Made by a program: the position numbers and the translations under genes. DNA of 33,751 bases, from IMG/VR virus record IMGVR_UViG_3300022747_000030, positions 1-33,751 of that record. The stretch is one strand, 5' to 3'. The stretch's first letter is position 1. Every line of letters begins with the position of its first letter. Below are positions 8,307 through 17,202 of the stretch, piece by piece. Source of the stretch: a virus. Under the pieces are notes generated by a model that was not told where the DNA came from, ran no database searches, and saw nothing but the letters and a program-made list of their open reading frames with translations.

Positions 8307-9521
8307 TTACGCGGCGGTGTCTTGCATCACCAGGGTGGTCTGCTCACTGCTGGTGCCGGTGCCGCCGTTGCTGTTGAGCAGGGCCTGGAAGGGGAAGGTC
8401 TGCACGATCCCGCCGGTGCCGTCGTTCTTCTGCTGGCCGCCCAGCTTGATGCGGGGCAGCGTGATGGTCAGAACGTCGGCGGTCGCGGTGTTGTCGGTGG
8501 TAAGCGAAACGATCAGGCTCGTTTCGGTCTCATTCACGAACAGATCGCGCAGGGTTGCGTCCGTGAAGTAGGCCGTGAACTGGCCGGTCACGTTCACCGG
8601 GCCTGCGAACAGGTTGGGCACCGTGTTGGCACCGACCACCGGGTCGCCGCTGAAGGTCGGATCGATCGTCATCTGCAGGCCGGTCACTACTGCCTGCACG
8701 GCGCCGTTCACCATCAGCAGGCCATTCACTGCGGCCACGATGCCGTTGGTGCTGGCAGCCGTCGGGCTGGTGAAGTAGCGGGTGTTCGCGGTGGTAATGT
8801 TCTGGCCTTTGGTGTCGAAGTTCACCTTCGCCATGCCGGTGGGCGGCAGATCGATCGCGGCCTTGTCGAACTTGATGCCGGTGTAGACCTCGGACTGGCT
8901 GATGTCGTTGAACCAGTGCTCGACCGTGTAGCTCACATCGGTGTGGCCGCTGGTCGGGATGTAGGTCTTTTTGCCCTGCACTGCGACGGTGGCCGAGGCG
9001 ATCGGGCCTTCAGCGACAAGCGCCGAGCTGTTGAGCGTCATCACGGTGGCCACGGTAGCGGTCAGCGCGGTGATGATCAGGTTCTTGTTCAGGTTGGCGG
9101 CGTTGAAGCTGCCAGCCGACAGGCGCACCACATCGCCGACCTTGAAGCCGTCGGTGAGGTACGAACCGGCGCCGCGCGTGACCGTGTAGGTGCTGCCAGA
9201 GCCCGCCGCGATGGTGATGCTCAGGCCGGTGGCGCTCACGCCAGCGGTGAATTCGCGCTTCAGGATCGCGGCGAAGATGTCGCTGTACGTCTTCGGCGAC
9301 AGCTCGCCCTGCAGCTGGCCCTGGATGCGGCGCACGCCATGGCGGAAGTCGGCAATCTGCATGTCCGGGCGGATTTCGTTGGACTGGTAGGTGTCCTTCG
9401 ACAGATCGACCGTGGACTGAACCCGGCGCATGAGTTGAGCGCCCGAAGCGGCCGGGGCGGTGCCATAGGTAACCTCGCGTTTGATGGCTACCTGCTTAAA
9501 AATACCTGATGCTTGAGGCAT
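8307..9521 (-). CDS. Major tail tube protein
   Basis: 404 aa from ATG 9521, chosen because GGAG at 9531-9528 lies seven bases upstream; an in-frame TTG at 9533 would put the start before that site. The N-terminus (PQASGIFKQVAIKREVTYGT) and the phrase GELSPKTYSDIFAAILKREF match tail tube proteins of the Phage_tube_2 type. The C-terminal half is beta-rich with a late segment LRDLFVNETETSLIV. The product polymerises into the tail tube of a siphovirus. It lies directly after a terminator-like hairpin, suggesting its expression is set apart from the connector genes upstream. Confidence 0.85.
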   Translation of the reverse strand: MPQASGIFKQVAIKREVTYGTAPAASGAQLMRRVQSTVDLSKDTYQSNEIRPDMQIADFRHGVRRIQGQLQGELSPKTYSDIFAAILKREFTAGVSATGLSITIAAGSGSTYTVTRGAGSYLTDGFKVGDVVRLSAGSFNAANLNKNLIITALTATVATVMTLNSSALVAEGPIASATVAVQGKKTYIPTSGHTDVSYTVEHWFNDISQSEVYTGIKFDKAAIDLPPTGMAKVNFDTKGQNITTANTRYFTSPTAASTNGIVAAVNGLLMVNGAVQAVVTGLQMTIDPTFSGDPVVGANTVPNLFAGPVNVTGQFTAYFTDATLRDLFVNETETSLIVSLTTDNTATADVLTITLPRIKLGGQQKNDGTGGIVQTFPFQALLNSNGGTGTSSEQTTLVMQDTAA

Positions 9522-9531
9522 GGCTTTCTCC

Positions 9532-9556
9532 AAAAAAAAGCCCGCTCAAGGCGGGC
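9532..9556 (-). terminator. Intrinsic terminator upstream of tail tube gene
   Basis: On the minus strand a 6-bp stem GCCCGC/GCGGGC with a five-base loop is followed by eight T residues. It lies between the tail-completion gene and the tail tube gene; the T run ends just before the tube gene's ribosome binding site. Read-through or antitermination would be needed for distal tail gene expression, unless a promoter lies within the gap. Confidence 0.8.
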
Positions 9557-9584
9557 AGGGTTGCAACTGACGCGATGCCAGTAT

Positions 9585-9986
9585 TCAGTTCTCGTCGTGG
9601 ATCAGCAGGTAATCAATGCCCTGCAGATACAGCCCGAGTTCGTCGTCTCGATCGTCCGGCCCGATTAGCTCGCGCGTGATTCCGATCACGCGCACGCCAG
9701 CGATCAGGCCGCTCTTGAAAAGAAGAGCGCCACGAATGGCCTCTTGTATGGTTTTCACTTCCGCATAGGTGCGCGCCAATGCGTTCACCTGCACGCGGCT
9801 GCGCAGCAGTACGCCGCCCGCCTGGGCGTTGATCGGTGCGATGTCCACGCCACTGACCAGCTCATAGGACACGGCGGGCATGGTGGTGTTCTGCGGGATG
9901 CGGCCAGGGTAAATCTTGGCGCCCACCAGGCCGGTAAGGTCTGTGCTGCCTGACAGCAGCGTGTAAACCACTTTTTCGGCCCTCAT
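9585..9986 (-). CDS. Tail completion protein (DUF3168-like, gp17-type)
   Basis: 133 aa. It begins MRAEKVVYTLLSGSTDLTGLVGAKIYPG and contains GRIPQNTTMPAVSYELVSG, the hallmark of DUF3168 tail completion/terminator proteins (SPP1 gp17, lambda gpU functional equivalents). It ends with YLQGIDYLLIHDEN. The start overlaps the stop of the upstream gp10-like gene (ATGA), so the two are coupled. The protein is expected to cap the tail at the head-proximal end. The order head closure - gp10 - DUF3168 - tail tube is the standard order in HK97-like phages and supports the call. Confidence 0.83.
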   Translation of the reverse strand: MRAEKVVYTLLSGSTDLTGLVGAKIYPGRIPQNTTMPAVSYELVSGVDIAPINAQAGGVLLRSRVQVNALARTYAEVKTIQEAIRGALLFKSGLIAGVRVIGITRELIGPDDRDDELGLYLQGIDYLLIHDEN

Positions 9987-10486
9987 TTCGTCACCCCATC
10001 GCTTTCATCCGGCAGCTTGTCCAGCTCCTTGTCCAGGCGCGTGCGCATGTAGTTCTTGAATGCTTCCATGGCCTCACTGCTCTCGCTCGCTGCGGAGTCG
10101 GCAGCCGGGCGCATGAATGGCTTTTTGCTGGCGCCGGGGTGGTTCACCACCTCGCGCATCATTCCGGCGATCACCATGCTCTTGCGGTTCTTCGGCTTGA
10201 TCTGGTGCCGGGCGGTACCGAATTCGACCATGTGGGCATAGAAGGCCGTCTTGTTGCCAGCGATCACGCGGGCACTGACCTGGCCGTTTTTGCCCTTGCG
10301 GGTGCTGATGCGAAGGCTGGCGGCCAGCTCTCCGCTGATGTTGTGAATGGCCGACTTGGCCTGCTCCAGCACCACCTTCTGGCCAGCACGCAGCGCGCCG
10401 CGCACCAGCTTGCGCTCGACATTCACCGGCAGCTGGTCGAGCGCTTTCTGCAGCTCGTCAAGCCCCTGAAACTTCGTTTCCAGCAT
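9983..10486 (-). CDS. HK97 gp10-like head-tail/neck protein
   Basis: 167 aa, with the N-terminal pattern of the HK97-gp10 family (FQGLDELQKALDQLP, then a basic stretch VERKLVRGALRAGQKVV) and the conserved middle FYAHMVEFGTARH, followed by a basic loop and KKPFMRPAAD. Such proteins join head and tail. The C-terminal 30 residues are helical and charged. The start lies one base after the stop of the head-closure gene, and its stop overlaps the next start. The family assignment is confident because the AHMVEFGT and PFMRPA motifs are both present. Confidence 0.87.
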   Translation of the reverse strand: MLETKFQGLDELQKALDQLPVNVERKLVRGALRAGQKVVLEQAKSAIHNISGELAASLRISTRKGKNGQVSARVIAGNKTAFYAHMVEFGTARHQIKPKNRKSMVIAGMMREVVNHPGASKKPFMRPAADSAASESSEAMEAFKNYMRTRLDKELDKLPDESDGVTK

Positions 10487-10487
10487 G

Positions 10488-10832
10488 TCAACCGCCCTCG
10501 TTGATACCTTCGTTGCACAGCAGCACCACGGTGCGGTTGCGCTCGTCCTGGTTCATGCTCGCGCCCACATCGAAGATGCGGCCCGCGTAGAGCACGCGGT
10601 AGCTGCCGACCTGCCTGATGTCGTTGAGCTGGGCGCGCCAGCGCAGCGTCACCTTGTGGCTGGTTTCGTTGTAGATGCTGCGCGCACGCTCAAGCTGCGC
10701 ACCACTGACCGGCTCGACGGACGCCCAAGCGGTGAAAAGCGTCGTCCAGCTGGTCAGTTGCTGGCCATAGTCATCCTGCGAGCTGCTGCGCTGCTGCAGC
10801 TGGACGCGCTTGCGAAGCTGCCCGGCTTGCAT
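10488..10832 (-). CDS. Head closure protein (head-tail adaptor, SPP1 gp16-like)
   Basis: 114 aa from ATG 10832, which overlaps the stop of the connector gene (ATGA). The frame is open much further upstream, but that part is antisense-like and the coupled ATG is the sensible start. MQAGQLRKRVQLQQRSS at the start, WTTLFTAWASVEPVSG in the centre and RVLYAGRIFDVGASMN near the end are the standard blocks of the phage head-tail joining family (HK97 gp7/SPP1 gp16). It closes the portal channel after DNA packaging and receives the tail. Confidence 0.87.
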   Translation of the reverse strand: MQAGQLRKRVQLQQRSSSQDDYGQQLTSWTTLFTAWASVEPVSGAQLERARSIYNETSHKVTLRWRAQLNDIRQVGSYRVLYAGRIFDVGASMNQDERNRTVVLLCNEGINEGG

Positions 10833-11503
10833 CAGAACCTCAGAGCGCGGAACGGCGCCAGCAGTTTGTCGGCGAACGGCATTTCGCCGACCGAGCCGCG
10901 CAGCAGGGCCACATCGGACTCGCGGTTTTCGTACATGGCGCCGATCCGCAGCTTCATCCAGGACTTGATCGCCTCGGGCACAGCCGACGCGGTGCCATAA
11001 CCGCAGGTGAAAGTCACCTCCACGGCATTGATCTCGTTGCGAGTCGCTGGCCAGGTCTTTCCGTAGGCAGGCACCAGGCGGGCGGGCTCGGTTACCGCGT
11101 CCACCTTGTAATCGGTGCTGGCCATGGTCTGCTGGTTGCCGTCGGTGTCGATGTACTTCACCGAATCCACGCTGATCAGCGGTGGCTGCGGCAGGATGAT
11201 CTCGTACCCGGTCGTCCCTTCGGGCGCCAGCGTGGTCAGCGGGCCGGGGCTGTTGCCCCATTGCGGGCCGTACCAGGTGGCGCTGCTGACGTTCATGTTG
11301 GGCGCAGGAAAGCGGTCCAACATCAGCTTCCATTGCTGGGTGACCAGGGCGCGACGGCAGGCGGCCTCGGCCTCCTGACGGGCGGCCGAGATCATGGCGC
11401 CGATCAGCGCGTCATCGTCGCTGATGTCCACACGCAGGTGGACCTTGGCGTCGGCCAGGCTGACTGGCTCTTCGCTCGGCGCGGTGATCAGCTTGGAGGG
11501 CAT
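10832..11503 (-). CDS. Head-tail connector protein (HK97 gp6-like)
   Basis: 223 aa. The N-terminus (PSEEPVSLADAKVHLRVD, then DDDALIGAMISAARQEAE) is the diagnostic start of the phage connector family (gp6/gp15-like), which forms a ring under the portal. The family core is usually about 100-200 residues; the extra central segment here (about 75-140) carries Trp, Pro and Gly-rich sequence. The C-terminal EAIKSWMKLRIGAMYENRE is the conserved helix. The start overlaps the stop of the 58-aa gene (TGATG), and its stop overlaps the head-closure start. Confidence 0.88.
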   Translation of the reverse strand: MPSKLITAPSEEPVSLADAKVHLRVDISDDDALIGAMISAARQEAEAACRRALVTQQWKLMLDRFPAPNMNVSSATWYGPQWGNSPGPLTTLAPEGTTGYEIILPQPPLISVDSVKYIDTDGNQQTMASTDYKVDAVTEPARLVPAYGKTWPATRNEINAVEVTFTCGYGTASAVPEAIKSWMKLRIGAMYENRESDVALLRGSVGEMPFADKLLAPFRALRF

Positions 11504-11679
11504 CAGGCCACCTCGGGGGCAGCGTCTGCGGCCACAGTCTCGGGGGCCTGCAGCGGCTCAATCGAGGGCACGGCATCACCGCAGGCGATGGCGTCCACGG
11601 CCAACTGGTCATCGACAACAGCGGTCTGGCCAGCCTGGTAGTTGCCATGATCGGAAACGAATCGAACTTGACGGGGCAT
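11503..11679 (-). CDS. Small hypothetical protein between capsid and connector
   Basis: 58 aa, from ATG 11679 with the ribosome binding site GGAGAAAGAC just upstream. It starts MPRQVRFVSDHGNYQAGQTAVVDD and ends in an Ala/Pro/Glu-rich tail. The stop overlaps the start of the connector gene. Small proteins with a similar QVRFV...GxYxxGETA opening are common next to HK97-type capsid genes; their function is not known to me, though a head-assembly or accessory role is plausible from position. It lies just after the terminator that follows the capsid gene. Confidence 0.75.
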   Translation of the reverse strand: MPRQVRFVSDHGNYQAGQTAVVDDQLAVDAIACGDAVPSIEPLQAPETVAADAAPEVA

Positions 11680-11703
11680 GTCTTTCTCCGGTGAGGGTGT
11701 GGG

Positions 11704-11727
11704 AAAAGGGAGGGCCGAAGCCCTCCC
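11704..11727 (-). terminator. Intrinsic terminator after major capsid gene
   Basis: On the minus strand an 8-bp G+C-rich stem (GGGAGGGC/GCCCTCCC) closed by a TTCG tetraloop is followed by four T residues. It lies about 20 bases after the capsid stop codon. The short T run suggests partial termination, which would give higher capsid than connector transcript levels. Confidence 0.8.
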
Positions 11728-11747
11728 CTCCTTGGCGCTTCCTGCGA

Positions 11748-12953
11748 TCAGGAGGCGGCGAACTTGGCCACCTTGATGGCTTCGCTGTTGACCACGGCTC
11801 CACCGACGCGCTTGGTGGTGTAGAAGCCGATGTAGGGTTTGTTGCTGAAGGGGTCACGCACCACGCGCATGCCCACGCGATCGGCGATCAGGTAACCGCG
11901 CTTGAAGTTACCGAAGGCGATGCCGTAGGCGTTGGCGGCCTTGGCGGGCATGTCTTCAGCTTCGACCACCGAGTAACCGAGCAGGCTGGAGGGCTTGCCG
12001 GGCACTGTGGAGAAGTCGAACAGGTAGCGGCCGTTCGCGTCCTTGAAGGCAGCGATTTCGAACAGCGTGGCCTTGGGCAGAACGAAGCAGGCGTCCTGGC
12101 GATAGCCAGCCTTCAGCGAGCCAACCAGCGTGTACAGGAAGTCGGCCTTGTTGGAGGCGGCGAAGTCGCCAGCAGCACCGGTGGGCACGTACTGGATGGC
12201 ACCGAAAGCGCGCGAGGCGTCGCCGGTGGCATTGATGGTGCCAGCCAGGAAGCCGGTGGGCTTGTTGGAACCATTGCCATTGATGAACGCGGCGCCTTCT
12301 TGCATAGCGAATTCTTCCGCCACGTTGTCGGCCAGCCACTGCTCGGCGTTGAAGAAAACATCGTCCAGCATGCGCTGTGTGGCCATCGGGTTGGCGTACA
12401 GCTCGCCCATGGTCGGCACAATGTCCACAAGCTGCGGCGTGTTCGTTGCAGGGCGGGCATCGGTTTCACCAACCCAGCCGCTTGATGTGCCGCGCTTGTT
12501 GACCAGCTTGTGGTAGTCAGACGTAGAAATCTGCACCACATTGGCGATCTGTCGGATGGGCGAAACGTTGATCAGCAGCTCTTCAAGCATCGTGTCGATG
12601 ACCTTGGGCACTGCATAGCCACCGTCGGCGCCGCTGTTCGTGCTGGAGGCCAGGGCCTTCTGCTCGATGCTCAGATCGAACTCAATGCCCTTGCGGAAGT
12701 AGCCGTCGAAGGCCTTTTTGTGCTCGGACTGTGCTTCGTCTTCGACCTTGCCTTCGCCGCCGAAGCCCGGGCGCTTCATCTTGGCTTCGATGGTTTCCAG
12801 GGACTTCTTGATGCCGTCCATGTCGGCGAAGGCCTTTTCCATCTCGACCTTGCGGTCGGCTTCAGTCTTGGTGGTCTTCTCGTCGTTGATGCGCTTGAAG
12901 TCGGCAAAGGCCTGGTTGCCTTTTTCGATCAAGTCGAGGATTTCTTTGCTCAT
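11748..12953 (-). CDS. Major capsid protein (HK97 gp5 family)
   Basis: 401 aa. Residues 1 to about 100 are charged and helical (LDLIEKGNQAFADFKRINDEKTT; then KAFADMDGIKKSLETIEAKM), the delta scaffolding domain that the prohead protease removes. The capsid fold begins near SSTNSGADGGYAVP, and the phrase SPIRQIANVV is typical of the family's start. The C-terminal third has AFGNFKRGYLIADRVGMRVVRDPF, the usual P-domain/A-domain end block. It is flanked on both sides by terminator-like hairpins, so its mRNA may be a separate abundant species. The preceding gene is the maturation protease, as in HK97. Confidence 0.96.
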   Translation of the reverse strand: MSKEILDLIEKGNQAFADFKRINDEKTTKTEADRKVEMEKAFADMDGIKKSLETIEAKMKRPGFGGEGKVEDEAQSEHKKAFDGYFRKGIEFDLSIEQKALASSTNSGADGGYAVPKVIDTMLEELLINVSPIRQIANVVQISTSDYHKLVNKRGTSSGWVGETDARPATNTPQLVDIVPTMGELYANPMATQRMLDDVFFNAEQWLADNVAEEFAMQEGAAFINGNGSNKPTGFLAGTINATGDASRAFGAIQYVPTGAAGDFAASNKADFLYTLVGSLKAGYRQDACFVLPKATLFEIAAFKDANGRYLFDFSTVPGKPSSLLGYSVVEAEDMPAKAANAYGIAFGNFKRGYLIADRVGMRVVRDPFSNKPYIGFYTTKRVGGAVVNSEAIKVAKFAAS

Positions 12954-12972
12954 GATTTACCTTTCAGGAATG

Positions 12973-12992
12973 AAAAAACCGCCTTGCGGCGG
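12973..12992 (-). terminator. Intrinsic terminator between protease and capsid genes
   Basis: On the minus strand a 5-bp stem (CCGCC/GGCGG) with a four-base loop is followed by six T residues, then the capsid leader with its AAAGGT ribosome binding site. It is typical of Rho-independent terminators and sits inside the head operon. Confidence 0.8.
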
Positions 12993-13016
12993 CTCGGAGG
13001 GATTCGCAGGGGTCTC

Positions 13017-13667
13017 TCAGACCTTGATCGCCGCGTAACGGCGCGTCAGGGCTTCGATCAGCTGCTTCGCTTCAGCGTCCTCGGCAGAATCCCTCTGCAT
13101 CAGACTTTTGACCCGTGACACAAAGGCCACGGCTTCAGAGCGGGACAGGCCGCCTGACTCTCTCAGGTAGTGCTCGGCGCTCTTGAAATCGGTGATTTGC
13201 TCCATGGACTTGACCACCTCGATGCGGGCGTCGTCGTTCATGGGAAAGGTGACCAGCGAACACTCCCACAGGTCGGCGCGCTTGATGGTGCGCACGCCGG
13301 TTTTCTGGTCATAACTGTCTTCACGGGTGAGAAAGCCAATTGACAGACCCGAAATGGCCTTCATCTGCAGCAGCTCGTAGGCTTCGGCGCCGCGCTGGGT
13401 CTTGAGGGCCAGTTGGCCCTCGACGTAGAGGCCGTTGGCGTCCTCTTTGATGGTGGTGTAGACGCCGCAGGGCTGGTCCGAGCGGTGCTGCCACAGCATG
13501 GCGGGCATACGGCCCTTGCTGGCCCAGTCGCTCAGGGAGTCGGAGAAGGCGCCAGCGGCCACGATGTCATCGCCCTGGTCGATGGTGTCGTACACCGAAC
13601 CGTAACCGGCAAAGGTGCCGGTGTTGTTGACTTCCTTGATTTCAAAGCCAATGTCGTGGAATTTCAT
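13017..13667 (-). CDS. HK97-family prohead maturation protease
   Basis: 216 aa serine protease (peptidase family U35/S78). The N-terminal FAGYGSVYDTIDQGDDIVAAGAF is the conserved opening strand block. His61 in MLWQHRSDQPCG and the serine in the AISGLSIGF motif (Ser106 or Ser109) correspond to the catalytic dyad region. The segment RADLWECSLVTFPMNDDARI closes the core, as in the family. It cleaves the capsid delta domain and itself during head maturation. Its start overlaps the portal stop by four bases; the capsid gene follows. Confidence 0.93.
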   Translation of the reverse strand: MKFHDIGFEIKEVNNTGTFAGYGSVYDTIDQGDDIVAAGAFSDSLSDWASKGRMPAMLWQHRSDQPCGVYTTIKEDANGLYVEGQLALKTQRGAEAYELLQMKAISGLSIGFLTREDSYDQKTGVRTIKRADLWECSLVTFPMNDDARIEVVKSMEQITDFKSAEHYLRESGGLSRSEAVAFVSRVKSLMQRDSAEDAEAKQLIEALTRRYAAIKV

Positions 13668-14935
13668 TTCGATCCCTCTTTTTCAGTTTCACCTTCGATT
13701 TCGTCCTCGGCCTCGTCCGGGTCATCGGTGCCATCGGTCATGTTCAGCGGCATCAGCGGGATGTCCAGCCCTTCAATCGGGTTGAGCACGATGCCTATCT
13801 CGCTCTCGGCCAGGCGGGCTTCATTGCGCGTGAGCCAGCCGTCCAGAATGCCGTTGTGGTAGTACTTGGAGCGGGCCGAGGCGTCGCCGCGCAGCAGGCT
13901 GTTGACGTTGAACTTGACCGTGAACTGTTGGCGTTCTTTTTCGGTGAGCAAGTCGCGCTTGATGGCTTTTTCGATGCGGGTGAGCCAGGGCATCAGCGTG
14001 TAGGTGACGAATTCGAGGCTCTGCTGCTCGATGTTGCTGAAGGTGGCGCGCTCCAGGTCCCCGATCATGTGCGGCGGTACCCGGAAAACAGCAGCAATCT
14101 CGCTGCGTTGGTACTTTCGGGTCTCCAAAAACTGACTGTCGTCGGCCGTCATGCTGATTTTGGAGAACTTCATGCCCTCTTCAAGAATGGCCGTTTTGTG
14201 GGCGTTTTCGCCTGAATAGGCATTGTCAAAGCTGCCTTTGAGCCGTTCGTAGGCTTCTTGGCCCACTTTTCCGGGGTGCTCCAGCACGCCACCCATTTTG
14301 GCGCCGTTTTTGAAGAGTTGGCCGCCGAATTTCTCGGTGGCCAAGGCCAGGCCGATGCTTTCACGGGCGTAGGCGATGGGCGAAATGCCCAACCAGCCGT
14401 TGAGCGTCATGCCGCGAACGTGCAGCAGTTCGCCAGGCCCGAGCTGCTTGAAGCTGCCATCGGGCATGGTGATCTGGTATTCCAGTCGAAAACCCTGCGC
14501 CATGTTGGCCCGCACCATGTCAGGGTGCAACGGCAGCAGCTCGACTACGCGGCCAGAGCGGCCCCGGTTGATGTAGGCGTAAGCGTTGCCGCGCAGCGCC
14601 AGGCTGGCCACCATCATTTCAAAGAATTCGACGTTGGTTTGCCAGTCATTGGGCTGGTCATGCAGCAGCGGAAAGAGCGGGTGATCGGTGGCCAGTGCGC
14701 GCGATCCGTCTTTGCCCTTGGCATACATATTCAGCGGCAGCATGGCGATCGACTGCGCCAGCACCTGGACGCATGAATAGACCGTCGCGGCCTGCATGGC
14801 CGTCTGTGGGTTGACCACGATGCCGGATGCAGACGCACCACCGCCAAACGCCCACGCGATATAGCGCTCCAGCGTCCCCCAGTCCGGGGCGCCGCTTTTC
14901 TGTTGCCAGAAAGCCAGTTTGGACAGAATTCCCAT
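13664..14935 (-). CDS. Portal protein (HK97 gp3 family)
   Basis: 423 aa, the typical size for this family. It shows SCVQVLAQSIAMLPLNMY near residue 55, LHDQPNDWQTNVEFFEMMVASLALRGNAY (residues about 88-117) and PPHMIGDLERATFSNIEQQSLEFVTYTLMPWL (about 280-310, split here), all characteristic of HK97 portal proteins. It forms the dodecameric channel through which DNA enters and leaves the head. The C-terminal 40 residues are very acidic (Asp/Glu-rich). It follows the large terminase by eight bases and overlaps the protease start. Confidence 0.95.
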   Translation of the reverse strand: MGILSKLAFWQQKSGAPDWGTLERYIAWAFGGGASASGIVVNPQTAMQAATVYSCVQVLAQSIAMLPLNMYAKGKDGSRALATDHPLFPLLHDQPNDWQTNVEFFEMMVASLALRGNAYAYINRGRSGRVVELLPLHPDMVRANMAQGFRLEYQITMPDGSFKQLGPGELLHVRGMTLNGWLGISPIAYARESIGLALATEKFGGQLFKNGAKMGGVLEHPGKVGQEAYERLKGSFDNAYSGENAHKTAILEEGMKFSKISMTADDSQFLETRKYQRSEIAAVFRVPPHMIGDLERATFSNIEQQSLEFVTYTLMPWLTRIEKAIKRDLLTEKERQQFTVKFNVNSLLRGDASARSKYYHNGILDGWLTRNEARLAESEIGIVLNPIEGLDIPLMPLNMTDGTDDPDEAEDEIEGETEKEGSK

Positions 14936-14942
14936 GTGGTTC

Positions 14943-16634
14943 CTATAGCGTCAAGACGCCTCGACCTTCGTAAACGCTTGGCCCTTCGGCCACTTCCACA
15001 GCCATGGCGCGGCCCAGGGCCATCAGCATGGCCACGGGGCCGTCGATCTTGTTTTCGGGGCGCTCTTTGGTGGGGTGTCGCAGCTCGTTGAATTTGCTGA
15101 CCTTGACCACCAAGTTGCTCACCATCCAGGCCATGACGGGGTTGCCGTCATGGCGCAGCTTTTTTTCCAGCACCAGGTTTTCCACCTGGAGCAGCGGGGG
15201 CGTGAAGAAAAGCGCCCGCTGCGTGATTTCCACCAGCGGCAGGCCCTCTTCGATCAATTTCCCCGCGAAATACATTGAGAGCGCCGGGTCAAAGGCGATC
15301 TCTTGGACGTCGAAGTCACGGCACAGCGTGCGCATGTCTTCGGCCACCACGTCAAAGTCGGTGATGTCGCCATCGGTGACCTGCACATACCCTTGCCGCG
15401 CCCAGCCGCTCAGGTGCGCATTGCCGCTTTCCTGGATCGCCAGCTCATTGAGGTACAGACGTGTGCACACATGCCACAGGCCATCGCGCTCGAACACCAG
15501 GCACAGCGCGGCAAAGTCCTTTTTTTGTGCCAGGTCCAGCCCGATCCAGGCCTTGGCACCGTGAAAGTCGGCCAGATCGCGCAGCGCAGGGAAAGCGCAG
15601 CGGTCCCAGGCCCGCATGTCCATCCAGATCGACTCGCCCGACACCCAGACGTTTAGGCGCTTGGTCAAAAAGTTGTTCAGCGCCGATGGCATGGCTTCGG
15701 CCTTGCGGCTCGCAGCGGCCATGTCGTCCATCAGCACCGACTTTCCCCAGTTGGGGTTGGCTTTGGCCCAGCTGGCGGGGTCATGCGGGTCATCGCCCTC
15801 GTCCAGCGTGTAAATGATTCCGAACATCGTCGGGTCATCGATCACACCGTCCAGCACCTTTGTCACGTGGGTGCGGCGCTCGTAGCAAATGCCCGACCTG
15901 TCGGTGCCGGCCGTGGTGATGTTCCACAGCAGTGACTGCTCGCGGGCGCCTCGGGCGGTGTCGATCACGTCATACACCGCACGCGTCTTGTGCGCATGCA
16001 GCTCGTCAATGACTGCAAAATGCACGTTCAGACCGTCCAGCGTGCTGCCTTCGGCGGCCAGCGGCGTGAACTTGCTCGCCCGGTGCGCCACCGTGATGCT
16101 GTGCTGCATGATGGCCACGCCCAGGTGCTCTCGCAGCCCGGTGGTGCGCTCGGCCATGGCCTTGGCGTCGTCAAAAACGATGCGGGCCTGGTCGCGCGTC
16201 GTGGCCGCGCTGTAAACCTCGGCCCCATGTTCGCCATCGGCGCTGAGCATGTAGAGCGCCAGCCCGCTGGACAGCGTGGACTTGGCGTTTTTGCGCGGGA
16301 CCTCTGTGTACCCTTCCTTGAAGCGGCGGAGGCCGGTTTCTCGGTGAACCCAGCCAAAAACTGTCGTGATGATGAAGCACTGCCAGGGCTCCAGCTCGAT
16401 CAGCCGGCGCTCGCGTGCCCATTTGCCCTTGATGTGGGGCAGCAGCTCGATGAACTCGCAGGGTCGGGCGGCCTTATCGGCATCAAACACCCATGGCCAC
16501 GCATCAGACGGTGCACGCGCCATGTCTTGGATCTGGCGCGCACAGGCCAGCTTCACCCACTTGCAGGCAAGAATTTGGCCATCGGCCACCGCCTGCGCAT
16601 AGCGCTGGGCGGCTTCGACGTACTGGTTCATCAA
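14943..16634 (-). CDS. terL: Terminase large subunit
   Basis: 563 aa packaging motor. The ATPase domain has a Walker-A-like PRKNAKST at 113-120 and Walker B FAVIDEL at 207-212. The coupling region follows with NITTAGTDRSGICYE. The C-terminal nuclease domain begins GLDLAQKKDF (Asp367 and Asp373), with an acidic DP at 449-450 and KIDGPVAM (Asp531) as further metal-ligand candidates. It cuts concatemers and drives DNA through the portal. The start (MMNQYV) overlaps the small-subunit stop by four bases, so the two are coupled. Confidence 0.96.
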   Translation of the reverse strand: MMNQYVEAAQRYAQAVADGQILACKWVKLACARQIQDMARAPSDAWPWVFDADKAARPCEFIELLPHIKGKWARERRLIELEPWQCFIITTVFGWVHRETGLRRFKEGYTEVPRKNAKSTLSSGLALYMLSADGEHGAEVYSAATTRDQARIVFDDAKAMAERTTGLREHLGVAIMQHSITVAHRASKFTPLAAEGSTLDGLNVHFAVIDELHAHKTRAVYDVIDTARGAREQSLLWNITTAGTDRSGICYERRTHVTKVLDGVIDDPTMFGIIYTLDEGDDPHDPASWAKANPNWGKSVLMDDMAAASRKAEAMPSALNNFLTKRLNVWVSGESIWMDMRAWDRCAFPALRDLADFHGAKAWIGLDLAQKKDFAALCLVFERDGLWHVCTRLYLNELAIQESGNAHLSGWARQGYVQVTDGDITDFDVVAEDMRTLCRDFDVQEIAFDPALSMYFAGKLIEEGLPLVEITQRALFFTPPLLQVENLVLEKKLRHDGNPVMAWMVSNLVVKVSKFNELRHPTKERPENKIDGPVAMLMALGRAMAVEVAEGPSVYEGRGVLTL

Positions 16635-17185
16635 ACCACGCGGAATTTTCCGAAGCCGGTGGGCTTGTCCTCAATGCCCGGCAGGGTCATGGTGGGGTCA
16701 ACGTAGTTGGACGCCTGGACCCGGCCACGCGCCGCAGGGCTCAGGCCGAAGTGCATCAGGTAGCGGTTCACCTGCTCGCGGTGCGACTTGATCAACTGGA
16801 CGATCACGCTCTGCTGGGCGTAGCCGCTGGGCGTCACCGCATGGCTGGCCTCATACACGGCAGCCGGGTAATCCAGCCCCTTGTCCTGCAACAGGCGTGC
16901 CACTTGTGCATTGAAAGCCGTTTCCAGTTCGGAAAGCCGGCCCTGCGCCTGGCAGTACAGCGCCAGCGCCGAGCGGTCCAGGCCGCTGATCAACCCCAAC
17001 TCTTCCAACAGCGGCGTGATCCGCTTCCACTCTTTCTTGGCATCCTTGCTCAGGTGCGACGGAGCGCTCGGGATTTCGACGCGCGGATTGACCCCAGCAC
17101 TCAGATCGAGCGGGCGCTTGCCCGCATTGCCTTCCAGCAGCTTCAATGCGCTGGGTTTCGGCAGTGGTCCGCGTGTTCCAGTCAT
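16631..17185 (-). CDS. terS: Terminase small subunit (P27 family)
   Basis: 184 aa. The opening RGPLPKPSALKLLEGNAGKRPL is the signature of the P27 family, followed by PSHLSKDAKKEWKRITPLLEELGLIS. It binds the packaging-initiation site and recruits the large subunit. The C-terminal half includes HREQVNRYLMHFGLSPAARGRV, also characteristic. It is preceded on the same strand by the HNH gene across a 119-base gap that contains a G/C-run dyad. Confidence 0.93.
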   Translation of the reverse strand: MTGTRGPLPKPSALKLLEGNAGKRPLDLSAGVNPRVEIPSAPSHLSKDAKKEWKRITPLLEELGLISGLDRSALALYCQAQGRLSELETAFNAQVARLLQDKGLDYPAAVYEASHAVTPSGYAQQSVIVQLIKSHREQVNRYLMHFGLSPAARGRVQASNYVDPTMTLPGIEDKPTGFGKFRVV

Positions 17186-17202
17186 GGGTTAATCAGTGCT
17201 TT

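Noticed and set aside
8322-9509. 395-codon plus-strand open frame
   Set aside because: Antisense of the tail tube gene; rich in His, Gly and Arg, with no recognisable fold.
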